This document shows positions 1 to 11,716 of a stretch of 64,000 nucleotides of DNA, piece by piece. The number at the start of each line of letters is the position of its first letter. Positions within the stretch are counted from its first letter, which is position 1. Source of the DNA: Dendrophyllia cribrosa (taxonomy: Eukaryota > Cnidaria > Anthozoa > Scleractinia > Dendrophylliidae). The notes under the pieces are model-generated. The model searched no databases. It was not told the DNA's origin and worked only from the letters and a program-made list of their open reading frames with translations. The stretch lies in assembly GCA_024195265.1 (NCBI GenBank), contig JAJLRJ010000006.1:17577141-17641140 (forward strand). The letters are read 5' to 3'. The position numbers and the translations under genes were made by a program.

Positions 1-1790
1 CTCGAAGTTTTCCTTACGTTATATGGAGACTTATGAACAAACGGACGCGAGGTCTCTGTATTACGATATTCTGGCACGTGTCACGTGACCCTCCCAGGTA
101 CGCCGGTTGCCGTATTTCAAGAGCAAATTCTTCATCTAAAATGTAAACATCACACACTTTTATTTTTGTAATTGCTTAGATCATCAATTGTTCAAGCTGG
201 AAAAAGCATTGAAATGAATCGAAACATGGCCGCTTGTTTGCTTTTTCCCGCTATTTTAGAGGTATTTTCCGTTATTTCGCATAATGGTGAAAATTGTCAA
301 GTTTGATTGATGGCACACAAATATAAAAACAGGACAATGATACATTTTTATGTCTGTACATAAAGATCCAGGTTTCTACTTTCACTCAGCGAAATATTTG
401 TTGTTGGCTTGAGATTTTGGAGAAACACGCACATTATGAATTCACTGCATTTTTGGCACGGATTTTTGCGCATTTTTTAACAAAAAATTTAAACTCGTAT
501 AGCTCTCTTAAAAATTAGTATCTGGATAAACCGTTTGGTCTAGATTGTAGGTTCGTTGTGGGAAACAAGTGAGCCAAATTTGAGCGAAATCGGTGGGGGG
601 TCGTGTAGACTCGTCTGCATGGTCCTCAGATGGACACGTTCTTAAGGTGACTCCATTGAAAAAGAAGGAATTTTTACGATTTTCTAAAACTTGGTCCAGA
701 TGGTAATTATGTTATGAGCATCAAAAAAATGAAATAAAAAATAGGGGTCACCGTGCTCGTTTTTGCACAACATGGATGGCCAATATAGTGACTATACGAC
801 CCGCGAGGTTTCATTACTGAACCCTAGTAATCAGAAAGGAAAGGGGACTATAATTTCTTTAAAAAAATCATTGCTTGGATTAAAATAATAGAGCAGTTCA
901 ACAAAATTGACTTTGATCTTACATTATAAACTACTTTAGTTGACCAGGAATTAAGATTATGAAAGAAATTAAAGAATTCGCGGCGTGCGCGCATACCCAA
1001 CACTACCTGAAGAAGTGTTCTTTACAGCATTCAAATACAAATATTTCAAAGCAGAATTTTTAACTTTTCTTTAAATCGCGATATATTGTAGTCAACCGTG
1101 TCATTTAAATTTCTGCATTAAAAATTGGGGGTCACTGTGCTCGTTGTCAAGCTATTGTTCCCGACCAGCGCGAAATCCTCTTTGTAATTGAATCCTTAAA
1201 GGAAACCCTCTTGCTTTGGAGTGCGCGCGCGCTCGTGCACGCGCAAATGACGCAATTTATTATGCGCAGTAGTGGTGCGCAATGCAAAACTAGGGAATCA
1301 CCTTAACCCTCGGACGTACACGCATACTTATACCCCCCTCCCCCCTTGGGTTTTTGCGGGTTACAATATTTTAAAAATATTTTACATCTTATAGATAGCC
1401 TGTGACGTGCTCTACAAGATAAGGTGAATATCATGGGTTGTAGCGCTGCTGGGGGTCCGTGACGTCATCCAAAATGGCCGATAATATTGGCGCCATCTTG
1501 GAGTTTACTGAAAATGCGGAAATTGCAAATATTTTTTTGCTAGAGTTGCAAAACATGATACAATTAAATATTTTGCCGCTTTTCGTAGCATTTTATGTTT
1601 TTTCACCGAAAAAAGGTGAGAAACGCCTTTTTGTTCAAAAATGCCTTGACCTCATGCGATTTATGACGTCATATCTTGTTACCATAGCAACCAGTTGCCG
1701 CCAGACTTTACCAAAATGTGTCAAAAGGATAAACGAACAGCTACAGAAGACGGCATATGCCAACAATAAATGATCCGGGAAAAACCTTAA
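1..1790. other. Non-coding, AT-rich repeat-like DNA
   Basis: No gene is recognised in this stretch; the reading frames are short and resemble nothing known to me. Two near copies of GGGGTCACYGTGCTCGTT occur on the same strand at 744-761 and 1127-1144, which suggests decayed interspersed repeat material. Confidence 0.5.
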
Positions 1791-2132
1791 GTGGTGGTTT
1801 TCTTTGCAAAACTCGTGCCAGCCTCCACACTGCCAGAACCTTCTCTGCCAAATCTGTACATATGATTTGAAAGATCCTTTGCAATAGAAACACAACAATC
1901 AATTAATTAGTCAATAGGATTTGTTTCTTTGTTTTTATGCCATTCCAAACTTAACCTTTGTAAAACATGATTTTCCATGATACGCTGGCCCCAAACAGTA
2001 CACCCCGCCCCCTAAAACTTCTGAACTAAAAGTCAGAAAACAAAACCACTTTGGCTTTTGGAATATCTTACTAAGGTCAACTTCTGCAGCAGGTTTCCAA
2101 CATCTGGAACACTTTCTCAGACAATGACACTT
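1791..2132 (+). repeat. Direct repeat copy 1 (pair with 5025-5397)
   Basis: This ~340-bp block is repeated in the same orientation at 5025-5397 with only scattered substitutions and small indels. Both copies run from GGTGGTTTT to CAGACAATGACACTT and share, for example, CTGCCAGAACCTTCTCTGC and CAAAACCACTTTGGCTTTTG. Copy 1 lacks ~25 bases (TCATCAAAATCGG region) present in copy 2. The copies enclose ~2.9 kb without a recognisable gene. They may be two insertions of one family or remnants of long terminal repeats. Confidence 0.8.
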
Positions 2133-2234
2133 CATGTTTGGGGCAGACAACAAGTCTCGTTGCGTCTACTTCATCACAAGCTATTCCTGCACGGTTCAAA
2201 ATTAGCTCCCATTCGGAAATTATCACCTCATGAC
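2133..2234 (-). CDS. Possible internal exon of an unknown gene
   Basis: On the minus strand an AG acceptor preceded by a T-rich tract (rc of 2235-2250) opens an uninterrupted frame of ~34 codons ending in VVCPKHE, next to the border of the direct repeat at 2132. The Cys-Pro-Lys-His ending resembles a recurring motif of uncharacterised invertebrate proteins, but this is a memory-level resemblance only. No start, stop or partner exon is certain. It could equally be a chance frame. Confidence 0.2.
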
Positions 2235-2439
2235 CTATGAACAAAAAACAAAAGGCAGATTTAACATGCGAACATTTCAGCCTTGCAGCTGACGATTTTG
2301 TGCAAGCACATACGCCGATCATCGTAAAGTTTCTGACTGAAGTCTTCCGAAATCTTCGCCATTCTTCGGAGATCTTCAGAAAAAAGATCGGAAGCGATAA
2401 TTTCTGCCTCCCAACTTTATGATTTGCTTGCTTGTGCTG

Positions 2440-3215
2440 CGTCTCCCCTACTGTGTAACACCTATAGTAATGAATATGAGGAACACTAACGCGTTTTCGT
2501 ACCAAAAAACGCAAGCGGCTGCGCGTCCACACTGCCGTATTCATAGCGTTTTCCCAGTCCATACTAAAACGCTCAAAAACACTGATTCGCTATGAGAAAA
2601 CACCGCAACCATAATTTGCGCAAGCGCATGTGATGTGAATGACGTCATTGTTTTCGAAAGCCTTCGTTTTCGCTGTGTACACCACAGGCTTATCATCCCC
2701 TGTTTGTGTGGTGTACTGTGCATCTCCAATGGCAGTATCGGTTTATAAAACTAGCCTTATAAAAGGCGAAATTTAGGGCTCTAAAACTGATAAAAATGAC
2801 TATCATGTTGTTTAACTTTGTTTTTCTGTATTTATTTTTGTGATTTGTGGCTCGCGAAAGCGGTATTTTCAAAATAGCGGCCCGACTCGCTAAAACAAAA
2901 CAACACAAAAAAACAAAGTTAAACAACATGACAATCATTTTTATCAGTTTTAAAAGCCCTAAGTTTCGCCTTTTGTAAGGCTAGTTTTATAAATCGATAC
3001 CGCCATTGGAGATGCAAACTACGCCACACAAACAGGGGATGGTAAGCCTGTCATACGGTAGGGCTCTGTTTTCAAATGTGTCCACTGTGGACAGCGTTGA
3101 CATATGTATACGTTTTCGATGAAAACGAGAAGCGTTTGCGATCGTGTTAGTGTGAACGTAGGCGAAAAAAGTATGCATTTTCAAACGAAAACGCATTAGT
3201 GTGGGCAAGGCCTCA
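2440..3215. repeat. Composite foldback MITE
   Basis: The segment folds on itself: 2682-2829 is nearly the reverse complement of 2906-3054 (left CATCTCCAATGGCAGTATCG, right CGATACCGCCATTGGAGATG). Outside these arms lie sequences rich in GTTTTCG / CGAAAAC (2480-2680 and 3080-3205), including ACACTAACGCGTTTTCG on the left and CGAAAACGCATTAGTGTGG on the right. This is the look of a hAT-type non-autonomous element with an inner palindrome. There is no coding capacity; overlapping ORFs are artefacts of the palindrome. Confidence 0.75.
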
Positions 3216-5024
3216 AAACAACGCCGGATGGTCATGCGTGACACGCGTGACAAGTGTATGACAAATCAGTATAGAGTTTTTCCTCAAGGCAAGTGTTGAA
3301 AACGTTTCACTTGAAACAATGTTTAATTGTGAAGCAATACTTTTTTTCCGTTTTCCCCTGCTTTTGCCCCTTAATGGTTTTGTGTTTGGCGCTGTCTTCT
3401 TTACATGATCTGAATATAATCTTATTAACCAGTGGTAATACTTAGCTCCAGTGTAAACTTGTAAACAAGAGAAATTTGCATAATATGGTTTTATTTCAGT
3501 TTCAGCCGTTTCGCGAAAATAATTTTAAAATTAGCTTAAAATCTTTCCATTTCACATTTGTATATTGGTTTGTTTGCTTCTTTGTTGTTTGTTTTGGGGA
3601 GAAGCCAATATAATTCTTGTTACGCAGTAGGCACTAATTCGAAACTTTAAATTATTCTGGTCCAAGGGTAAGTTTTTGAATAGCTTGTCACGCATGGCGT
3701 TCCATATGTAGCAAAGACATACTGTGCCTATTTTTGGACTGAACTGCAACGGTTGTCGCTGTTATTATTATCTTTTGTCATTATTTCTTACCACAACTGC
3801 TTGACGTCTTCTCACTTGGACGTCCTCTGCTCCCGAAAGCACCCGAACCTCGATACTTTTCCTTGAGCCACAAGCTCATATCACACTGGCAGTTAATTAA
3901 CGGGATCATGGAGCTGTCGTGGGCAGCCCATTCTACAGCACTGCAAGGATCTTCTCTTTTACCAAACGAACAAAACTCCATTTTGATTCTGTCAGATTTA
4001 CTCAGATTGACATGAATTTCCAACAAGTTGTTCTTCAGCTGAGAAGAAGACTGGGAACTACTACCGACCCAGTTTTCCTGTACCCACGTCCACGATCAAG
4101 ACAAATTGAGAATTTTCCTTCAAATAGTCTAATACACAATTTATCAAAAAATATAAAATCCGGACGTGACTTTTATGTAATGAAATCCGTTAAAAGGACA
4201 CGTTTTCTACCAACAACGAAAATATGGTGCCGGATCATATAAGCTTTTTACATTAAATAAGTGTAAATGTTTACATCCGGTGACAATTACAAGCAGTCCG
4301 AAAACAATGTCGATCATGAGAGACAGAAATGGCAAACATCTCAGCGACTTTAGAAACGTTCCTATTACTTTGGACTATTATGGACTCATCTGTGAACAAG
4401 GGCAGAAAGAACTGATCATCAGGAAATATGTTTTGACAGTAGGATGGTTTTACTCACATGATTTTCAGGAATAATTTATCCTGATCTGCATTACCTTGGA
4501 GAAATTTTCCTTCAAGCCATTCGACTTTTTAAGCTTTTGGTAAGTTTAAGTAAGCATGGCTATGTTTAGAAGAAGTTTATGTATAAGTAGCACACCATCC
4601 ACGTTGATGTTCGATTCATAGTAGCTGTATTGTATGCATATTTATGTTAAAGTGGAGCAAAACTTGGATTTGTGAGTACTGATTTTCCTGTTCTAAGGCA
4701 ACTTAAGATTCTAAATTAGTGTTTACTGCCACATTTATTGATTATCACAGGTTTCATAAAGAGATTTAGATTCACTAAAGCAAACTGAAGTGTTTAAAAG
4801 TAAATAGAGCTAGAATGGGTGTTAAATTATTGCTTTTTACAATATGAAAATTTTATGACAGCGTGCTTTGAAATGAGTCATGGAAGCACCCAAAAGTTAA
4901 ATGGGCCAATTTTTTCTCGATTGATTTTCATTTTACTAACATTAAGGTATCTCCTGATATAAGTATCAATCTGACCTAACTAGGCAGTTAAGAAATATAA
5001 ATTTCTAAACTTAGGCAATTTTGG
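3216..5024. other. Mostly non-coding interval
   Basis: Apart from one weak minus-strand exon candidate (3791-4070) nothing is recognised. The DNA is AT-rich with short unrelated frames on both strands. Confidence 0.45.
3791..4070 (-). CDS. Possible exon with good splice donor, unknown gene
   Basis: A minus-strand frame stays open for ~90 codons and ends in a Ser-rich SRGRPSEKTSSS stretch immediately before GTAAGA, a strong splice donor. It contains several Cys residues (CSFGKREDPC, NCQCD) and a basic RGRP element of the kind found in DNA-binding proteins. No second exon can be joined with confidence, and no family is recognised. It may be part of a decayed transposon-associated gene or a chance frame. 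Confidence 0.25.
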
Positions 5025-5397
5025 ATGGTGGTTTTATCTTCAAAATTTGGCCAAAACTCGTACCAGGCCCCACACTGCCAGAACCTTCTCTGCCAAATAT
5101 GCACATATGATTTGAAAGACCCTTTGTAATAGAAACACACCATACAATTAATTAGTCAATAGGATTTGTTTGTTTGTTTTTATGCTATTCCAAACTTACC
5201 CCTTGTAAAACATGATTTTCCATGATCCGCTGGCCCCAAATGGTACCCCCCCTGAAACTTCTGAACTAAAAGTCAGAAAACAAAACCACTTTGGCTTTTG
5301 GAATATCTTACCAAGATCAACTTCTGCAGCAAGTTTCATCAAAATCGGTTAACCCTCATTTCCAACTTCTGGAACACTTTCTCAGACAATGACACTT
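5025..5397 (+). repeat. Direct repeat copy 2 (pair with 1791-2132)
   Basis: Second, longer copy of the repeat at 1791-2132, in the same orientation. Its right edge abuts the first recognisable codons of the DIRS RNase H region at ~5402, so it marks the 5' truncation point of that retrotransposon. Confidence 0.8.
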
Positions 5398-5401
5398 AAA
5401 A

Positions 5402-5935
5402 GCAAATGGTTGGGACCTTGAAGGGAAAATGTCCCTCACACCTCTGGCTAAACAGGACCTTTCCGGGTGGATCTCAAATGTTGATCAGCTTCCAACAGCC
5501 ATCTCCCCCAAACCTCCAGACCTCACCCTCATGACTGACAGCTCCCTCAAAGGCTGGGGAGGGGTGATAGAGGGTACATCTAGTGTAGCAAGTGGCAGAT
5601 GGTCACATCAGGAATCCCAACTCCATATTATCCACTTAGAGTTGAATGCCATACTACAAGCCCTGCAATCTCTCTGTTGCCATATGCACAATCGTCACAT
5701 AAAAGTCCTATGTCACAATACAACTGCTGTATCATATATTCGTAATATGGGCGGTACAAAATCAAGAAGCTGCAATAACATAACCAGGGAAATATTCATG
5801 TGGTGCATTGATAGACAGCTAACACTGTCAATATCCCACTTACCAGGGAAATGTAACACAGAAGCAGATAGGGCTAGTCGAGAGTTTTCACAACAGCAAT
5901 ATAGAATGGTCCTTAGACCCAGTTGTTTTCAGTGA
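5402..5935 (+). pseudogene. DIRS-type retrotransposon RNase H region
   Basis: Encodes the RNase H part of a DIRS-family retrotransposon polyprotein. The frame begins mid-protein with GWDLEGKMSLTPLA, typical of the linker behind the DIRS reverse transcriptase, and carries the RNase H first-strand signature LMTDSSLKGWGG and the later Glu of HLELNAIL. The reverse transcriptase itself is missing: sequence upstream is the repeat ending at 5397, so the copy is 5'-truncated. The frame shifts near 5890, after which the methylase-like region continues in the next frame. RNase H removes RNA from the cDNA hybrid during replication. Not functional as it stands. Confidence 0.85.
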
Positions 5936-6338
5936 TTTGAAATCTACATTGGGTGAACTTGATATTGATATGTTTGCATCACGGCTAAATCACAAAACGC
6001 CCCAGTATGTAGCATGGCAACCAGACCCCGGGGCAGTAGCCATTGATGCATCCACCCTAGACTGGTCCAAGTATAACCTTATCTATTGTTTTCCCCCTTT
6101 CAGTCTTTTAGGCAAAGTCCTTCAGTATATCCAAGAAAGCAACACGACAGCCATTCTAGTGTACCCGCATTGGCCAACACAATTCTGGTATCCTCACCTT
6201 CTTCAATTAATGAAGTCTCCTCCAGTGACAATCAAGATGCACAAAAAGACTTTAACTTTGCTTCATCAACCAGAGGAAATCCACCCTCTCAACCCCAAAC
6301 TACAACTTCATGAATGTCTTACGCCAGGGCGTCTGTAA
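5892..6338 (+). pseudogene. DIRS-type DAM-methylase-like region
   Basis: Continuation of the DIRS polyprotein one frame over. ELDIDMFASRLNHKTPQY, WQPDPGA and the FPPFSLL tract match the conserved region between RNase H and the tyrosine recombinase in DIRS elements, often called the methyltransferase-like domain; its function is unclear. It ends at a stop at 6336-6338, overlapping the start of the recombinase frame. The break at ~5890 separates it from the RNase H part. Seen directly: motif order RNase H, methylase-like, tyrosine recombinase, which is diagnostic of DIRS. Confidence 0.8.
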
Positions 6339-7275
6339 TGGCTGAAGGTGTAAAAGGGGAGCCGCTGAATACCATTTTGGAGTCTTGGCGATCAGGGACT
6401 CGTAAACAATACCAGACATACATCTCAGCATGGGTTAAGTTTTGCAGTCATAATTCCATCAGCCTACTGAGTTCCTTTCATTTCAATCTAAAACTGTTGG
6501 ATACAGTGCTGTAGCAACTGCTCGAAGTGCATTGTCCTCCTTCATCAAAATAAATGGCATAAAAGTGAGTGACCACCCACTGGTCTCACGCTTTATGACT
6601 GGTCTATTCAACCGAAACCCAGCTTTGCCCCGCTACACTGAAACCTGGGATCCTCAGATAGTACTCAATCACCTCCAAACTTACCCAGACGTTGGAGTGC
6701 TTTCGCTGAAGGAACTCACCCTGAAACTGGTAATGCTCATGGCACTTCTTTCAGCACAGAGAACCCAGACACTTCAGAAATTGTCTCTAGAGGACATGAC
6801 TGTGTCTTCTGAAAAGTATACATTCCATATCTCTTCCCTGTTAAAGCAAACCAGTGCAAAAGGTGGTCGGAACAGACACTTATCTCCTATCACCTTCACC
6901 AGCTACAATGTGGACAAAAGACTTTGTGTTGTTGAACTCTTGACAGCCTACATTAAAAGAACAGCCTCTCTCAGGAAAAACACAAAACAGCTGTTGATTT
7001 GCCATGTGGAACCCCACGGACCTGTTTCAAAGGACACAATATCTAGATGGATAAGGCAAACCATGAAAGCTGCGGGAATCAATACAACTGTATTCAAACC
7101 CCACAGCACTAGGGGTGCAGCTACCTCCGCTGCCAAAGCGACGAATGTACCCATTCAGGAGATTATGAACACCGCTGGGTGGCGCTCAGATTCCACCTTT
7201 GCAAACTTTTATGATCGTCCTATCAGAACTGAAAGTGGTTTTGCAGGGGCTATCCTTGCTCACAACAGCCTGTAA
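6314..7275 (+). pseudogene. DIRS tyrosine recombinase (integrase)
   Basis: Encodes the DIRS tyrosine recombinase that inserts circular cDNA without target duplication. The N-terminal SAM-like part (GTRKQYQTYISAWVKFC) lies at 6314-6490; a frameshift near 6495 separates it from the catalytic part at 6532-7275. In that part the catalytic set is visible: Arg77 (SAQRTQT), His191 and Arg194 (PHSTRGA), Trp217 (GWRSD, the usual His/Trp position) and the nucleophile Tyr227 (NFYDRP). The catalytic domain is uninterrupted. The element is 5'-truncated and frameshifted, so it is non-autonomous. Confidence 0.9.
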
Positions 7276-7480
7276 TCTTCTTTGGCTGTTTTGATTTACA
7301 TGCTCAAAATTATTTTTATGTTGGCCTTGTGTTGATATCACTACTTGTTATTGTAACATGTATGGAAAACTACTCCATTAAATGCTACCATGTATTGTAG
7401 TTATTACAGCTGCCTAGTTTTCAGTGTCTTTGGGCTTTGAAATCTCACGTGACCCCCGACTGTATGCAAATGCGAGGTAG

Positions 7481-7768
7481 AATTGAAAAATTAAACGAGA
7501 CTTACCTGTAAGTTGAAGTTTGATTGAGATTCTACCGTAGCATTTGCAGGAATGAGGAGGTCACATCCCTCCCGTTCCCATGTTCCCTTATGCATCCGCA
7601 TAGTGACCTCCATTCCTATACCACCAAAGCCACATAAAACAGCTTTCAATACTGAGCTCGGATATCATATGCTTGCTATCTCACGTGACCTACTCATTCC
7701 TGCAAATGCTACGGTAGAATCTCAATCACACTTCAACTTACAGGTAAGTCTCGTTTAATTTTTCAATT
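7481..7768. repeat. Inverted repeat at the DIRS 3' end
   Basis: 7481-7562 and 7685-7768 are almost perfect reverse complements (~83 bp; e.g. AATTGAAAAATTAAACGAGA on the left). They lie ~200 bp downstream of the recombinase stop. Inverted terminal repeats and internal complementary regions are the usual termini of DIRS elements, so this is probably the element's right end; a separate MITE inserted next to it is the alternative. Confidence 0.75.
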
Positions 7769-7808
7769 AAACTTCAGTGTAGTTGGGCGTCCATGTTCTT
7801 CCACTAGT

Positions 7809-8492
7809 GTGTGTCATAATATAAAACCACAGAACTACTGGGATGAATGCCTACCATTGAGCAATACTTTAAAGGAACACGACTATGTGAATATTCAAGT
7901 AGATTCAGAGTCTCAACAAATTGCTCATGACAATCCAGAACTAATTGAAAAACTTGGAGAGCTTCAAAACAAAATATCATCTCTTGAAAAGGAAAATTCA
8001 GAACTAAAAGGAAGATTAATTTCTATTGAGGATATACAGGAGAGCGAAGAGTTGTGCCGTTTTTATACTGGTTTTCCCAATTATGGGACTTTTAAGGCCT
8101 TGTTTGATTATTTAAAAGATGTCGCTGCAACTAAAAGGAGCTGGCGAGGAGGAGAAACTATTTCCAAACATCATTTCTCTGAAAGATGTCAGAACAAACC
8201 AGGTCCTGATTCAAAGCTGATACTTGAACAGGAATTTCTGATGGTTATGATGCGTTTGAAAGTTGGATTGCTACAGAACGATCTGGGCCGACGGTTTGGA
8301 GTGGCAGAAGCAACGGTATCTCGTGTGTTTACATCATGGATCAACCTTATGTTTCTTGAACTGAAGGGTTTGTGTGAAATGCCTAGATCTGAGTCTTCTG
8401 AAAAGGCAAAGCAATTTAGCAAATTTCCTATGGTTAGAGTAATTTTAGACTGCACAGAATTGTTCAGAATATTTATCTGCATCACTCAGTAA
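7809..8492 (+). pseudogene. Truncated DDE transposase, ISL2EU/PIF-like
   Basis: N-terminal half of a transposase of the DDE_Tnp_4 group. A short coiled coil (residues ~45-75, ENSELKGRL) precedes the conserved FYTGFPNYGTF block and a helix-turn-helix (LIL-EQEFLMVMMRLKVGLL, FGVAEATVSRVFTSWIN). The first catalytic Asp sits in RVILDCTEL near the end. The frame then leaves the family and stops, so the second Asp and the Glu are absent; nothing like them is seen downstream to 9.3 kb. No THAP finger is visible at the start. It faces a YqaJ gene at 10.0-12.1 kb, the pairing known from ISL2EU elements. Confidence 0.75.
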
Positions 8493-9349
8493 AAGAGTGT
8501 TGACTTGGTCCACACCAGCTTATACAAACCACTTATAATGTGTATTGTTTGAAGTCCAGAGTGAAGAAAAACCGGCATAATTTTCAGTTGTATTAAACTG
8601 GGCCAAATATTAATTCTGTAAATAGAATTAACAGTGTGAAATTATGATTTCATGTAGTTTCATAATGGAAATGACCTTCTTCTTTGCAGGCAAAAATAAG
8701 ACTGTTCCATCCACAGTACGTTATAATATCATTGTCTTCCTTTGATATTTATATTCAGCAACATCAGTTTCTCAAATGAACGCTTCAATAACTGTAAGGA
8801 ATTAGCATGGTTAATCGACCACACAATTTCAGCGGTCACTCTTTGCTGGCACAATTTGTCTTAAAGGGGCTATGTCACCATTTTTAGTGTTACTTGAAAA
8901 GCCAAAAATTAAAATTATTCTACTAAGAGTAAACCTACATGTAACTGTCTTGGGCTGCAAATGGCCAGGATGGAAATGGATTGCATCTTAAAAAAAATTA
9001 AGGCTATATTTTTTCAAGTTGTCGCTTCTGTCTTGAAAACTCGCTAGAACTCTGATTATGGTTTATTTTCTCTTCTAAAATTCACTTATATCTTCCTCTT
9101 AGTGTTCTTTAAGTATTTTGTGTATGACAAAGCTACTTAGTTCAAATTTAAGGCAGTTGACCAAAAAAAGACCTGAAAATTACCATGACATAGCTCCTTT
9201 AACTTGTTGTTATATAGTAACACTTCCTTTTTTTGCAATTGATATGCCCCCTGTTGTGATGCTGGAACTTCTATACAGTAATACTGCATCACTGAAAATA
9301 TTGAGATGGCTTACAACTGTTTCCAGCATATTCAGCACTTATACTTTGT
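8493..9349. other. Non-coding interval
   Basis: Nothing recognised. It takes the place where the missing C-terminal half of the transposase would be expected, so part of it may be an intron or deletion scar. Confidence 0.45.
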
Positions 9350-9490
9350 GCGGAGTGGTGGCGGAGTGGTGTTGTAGTGGTGAGCGCATTGAACTTAAGA
9401 TTTAAAGGTCGGTGGTTCAAGGCATGGCCCTTCCTTTTCCTTTGTTTCCTTGGACAAGAAACTTTACTCCACATTGTCTTTCTTAAACTT
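9350..9490 (+). repeat. tRNA-derived SINE-like repeat
   Basis: A degenerate pol III head is visible: GCGGAGTGGT as A box (9361-9370) and GGTGGTTCAAGGC as B box (~9411-9423), ~45 bases apart. It is followed by CTTGGACAAGAAACTTTACT, a body I associate with cnidarian SINEs. No tRNA cloverleaf can be drawn, so this is not a tRNA gene. Confidence 0.55.
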
Positions 9491-10041
9491 TGCAAATGTT
9501 ATATTTTGACATGCTGAACACATATTTTCAGTAATAAAAAAAGGGACCACCCAGCTCATTTTTCATGTATAAGCTCTCACAGGTAAAATTAAAGGTGTTT
9601 TCAACAGCTTATACTGTTGCTATGGTAACCTGTTATATCAAGAAAATGACCAGAACTTGTTCATCAATGATTGGACAGTTGTTTGATACCATTATTGTTG
9701 CATCAACTGATAAAGAGTGGTAGTGCAGGTCCATTAAAGTACAAGTGTGCTGAAAACTGCTGGAAACTGTTGTGAGCCACCTTAAAATCACCAAATTTAA
9801 ACTGGCACTTAAGCATGATTGATGTTCTGAAGTATATACATTTTAAATTCTGGGTAAGCTATCATAGGTAATACCAAATTTTCCTATCCTATCTAGACCA
9901 AACTTGACACGGGGATAGGCTAATTCCAGCAGCACAGTGTCATGGTAAAATTTTTCCAGCTGTGCAATTCGCTGCTGCCAAAAATTTTTGTCAAAGGCGA
10001 TTCTATGTATATAAAGAGACTTTCCATCTGAAGCAATAAAG
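9491..10041. other. Non-coding interval
   Basis: No gene or repeat structure is recognised between the SINE and the 3' end of the YqaJ gene. Confidence 0.45.
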
Positions 10042-11322
10042 TCACCCCAAGATTTTGGGGTACACAGCAGTTGTTGCTGAACTTGGTAGTAGTATTTGTG
10101 GTTTTACAACAAGTTCACCTGAATTTTCTTTGCAAGGTTTGCAGATGCGTTGCCTCAAAAGTGCTCGATCCAAAGTTTCATTTTCTCTTGGGTGGATTTT
10201 TTTGGCTTCAACAAGACCGTCTTCACCAACCAACCCATCTGTTGATGCTCCAAGATCTCACATTCTGAGACCAGTCCATCTTTCATAAATGAAGTGCTAG
10301 CAGGTGAGTTCATGCACATTATTTCTTTCATTGCTTTAGTTGGACTTGTAGTAGGCTTTATTAATGCTCGTTTGCACTTTGAGGCAGTAATGCGCGGTTT
10401 TCGGTGTTTATACCAAGCTTCACAATTCCCCTGATCTCTTGTCTGTTTTTCAATACATGCTTTTTCCTTTGGAGTTACAAACAAGTTTTTCTTGTTTTTA
10501 TCTGCCCTTTCCCTAATTTCAGACAAGGAGATGGGTTGCTATTTAGGGGGACTAATTAAGTCATGCTCATTTGAATTGGAGACAGAAGGTTTATGGATGC
10601 TTTCTGGGCAGATTTGACTCGCAGTTTCTTGTAACTCCAATTCCGTACAATAAGGCACTTCAATGTCACTTACTTGTTCGCCTTCCCTTGGAATGTCCAA
10701 GTTCATTTCACAAATTTGTGTTTCAGGATTCTCACTGGGAATACCGATTAGATGAAAAATTGGAGGGAGGTTATCTCTGTTATTTGCAGTCAAAATGTCA
10801 TTTTTCAGTGTTAGTTTTCTCTCCAAATTTTTTTCTTCTGAAATAACAAACTTAAATACTTGATCAGCCAAGCTTACAGAGGGCTTAATTGCCTTTGGAG
10901 AGGGTTCAGTTCCAAATTTGACCTTGTAAATTTGAAGATCTTTCACCACCTTTGGCTCACAGTTTGCTCCTTTGGGGTCAGGTCCACTTACATTTCATAT
11001 CTGTGCACGTTGGGTCAGCAGGTAACTCTCTGTGTCCCTCAGCAAGCACGTCACATAGAACAAACAGAACAGCACCAACATGGCTGCAGTCCTTCCGAAG
11101 ACCGACGGTACAACTACAGTGGGTAAAGACCGACTTGGCAGAACTTCTCTGCAGAACAATATGAACCAGTTTGCACTCATCCAGATCAGTAGAGAATGAC
11201 GGGTTTATAAGGGCTCGAATGGCACACAAACTGGTGTCACATGGTAGTACTAGAGTTCTGCAACACCAGTGAAAGGAAAAATTAATCACTCTAATTGGCA
11301 TGGTTCCAAATATCTTGACCAT
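10042..11322 (-). pseudogene. SWIM zinc finger + YqaJ-type nuclease of an ISL2EU-like element
   Basis: Read on the minus strand: a SWIM-type finger (HCSCTVGLRKDCSHVGAVL, ~11080-11140) is followed by a long Lys/Glu-rich linker (10539-10949), then a YqaJ (lambda exonuclease-like) domain at 10042-10526. In the latter, EAWYKHRKPRITASK is the family start motif, and the metal-binding pattern DGLVGEDGLVEAKK (Asp, then Glu-x-Lys) is present at ~10190-10235. Stops or frameshifts separate the pieces near 10535 and 10255. YqaJ nucleases cut DNA ends; in ISL2EU elements this gene is the second protein beside the transposase. Decayed. The alternative is a host YqaJ gene of transposon origin. Confidence 0.75.
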
Positions 11323-11716
11323 GTAGCATGCATTATATTCTTACAAAATCTCTCCTAATTGTACTACAGGGCTGATTCCAAAACAAAGATCTAATTCATA
11401 GACTGAAAATACAAAGACAGTCAATAATAAATAATAAATGTCTTTATTTCTCATAAGATGTACTGAAGATAAGTACAAATTAAATTAAAAACTTAATTAC
11501 ATGCAAGCTTATAGTCTAGCCCTCTATTTTCATTTGTTATTTTGCACACTTGTGTTATTGTTATAAAATGAGCAAAATACTCGCAAATACTCTCAAAAGT
11601 TTGCATTGGTAAGATATAATAAAACGGAACGTTTGTTAAAGGCCCAGCCCTAGTTCAAACCTTAGCGAGTGAACTCCTTGCTTGTGCTCCCATGAGCGAA
11701 GGGTCTTTTATTTTTT

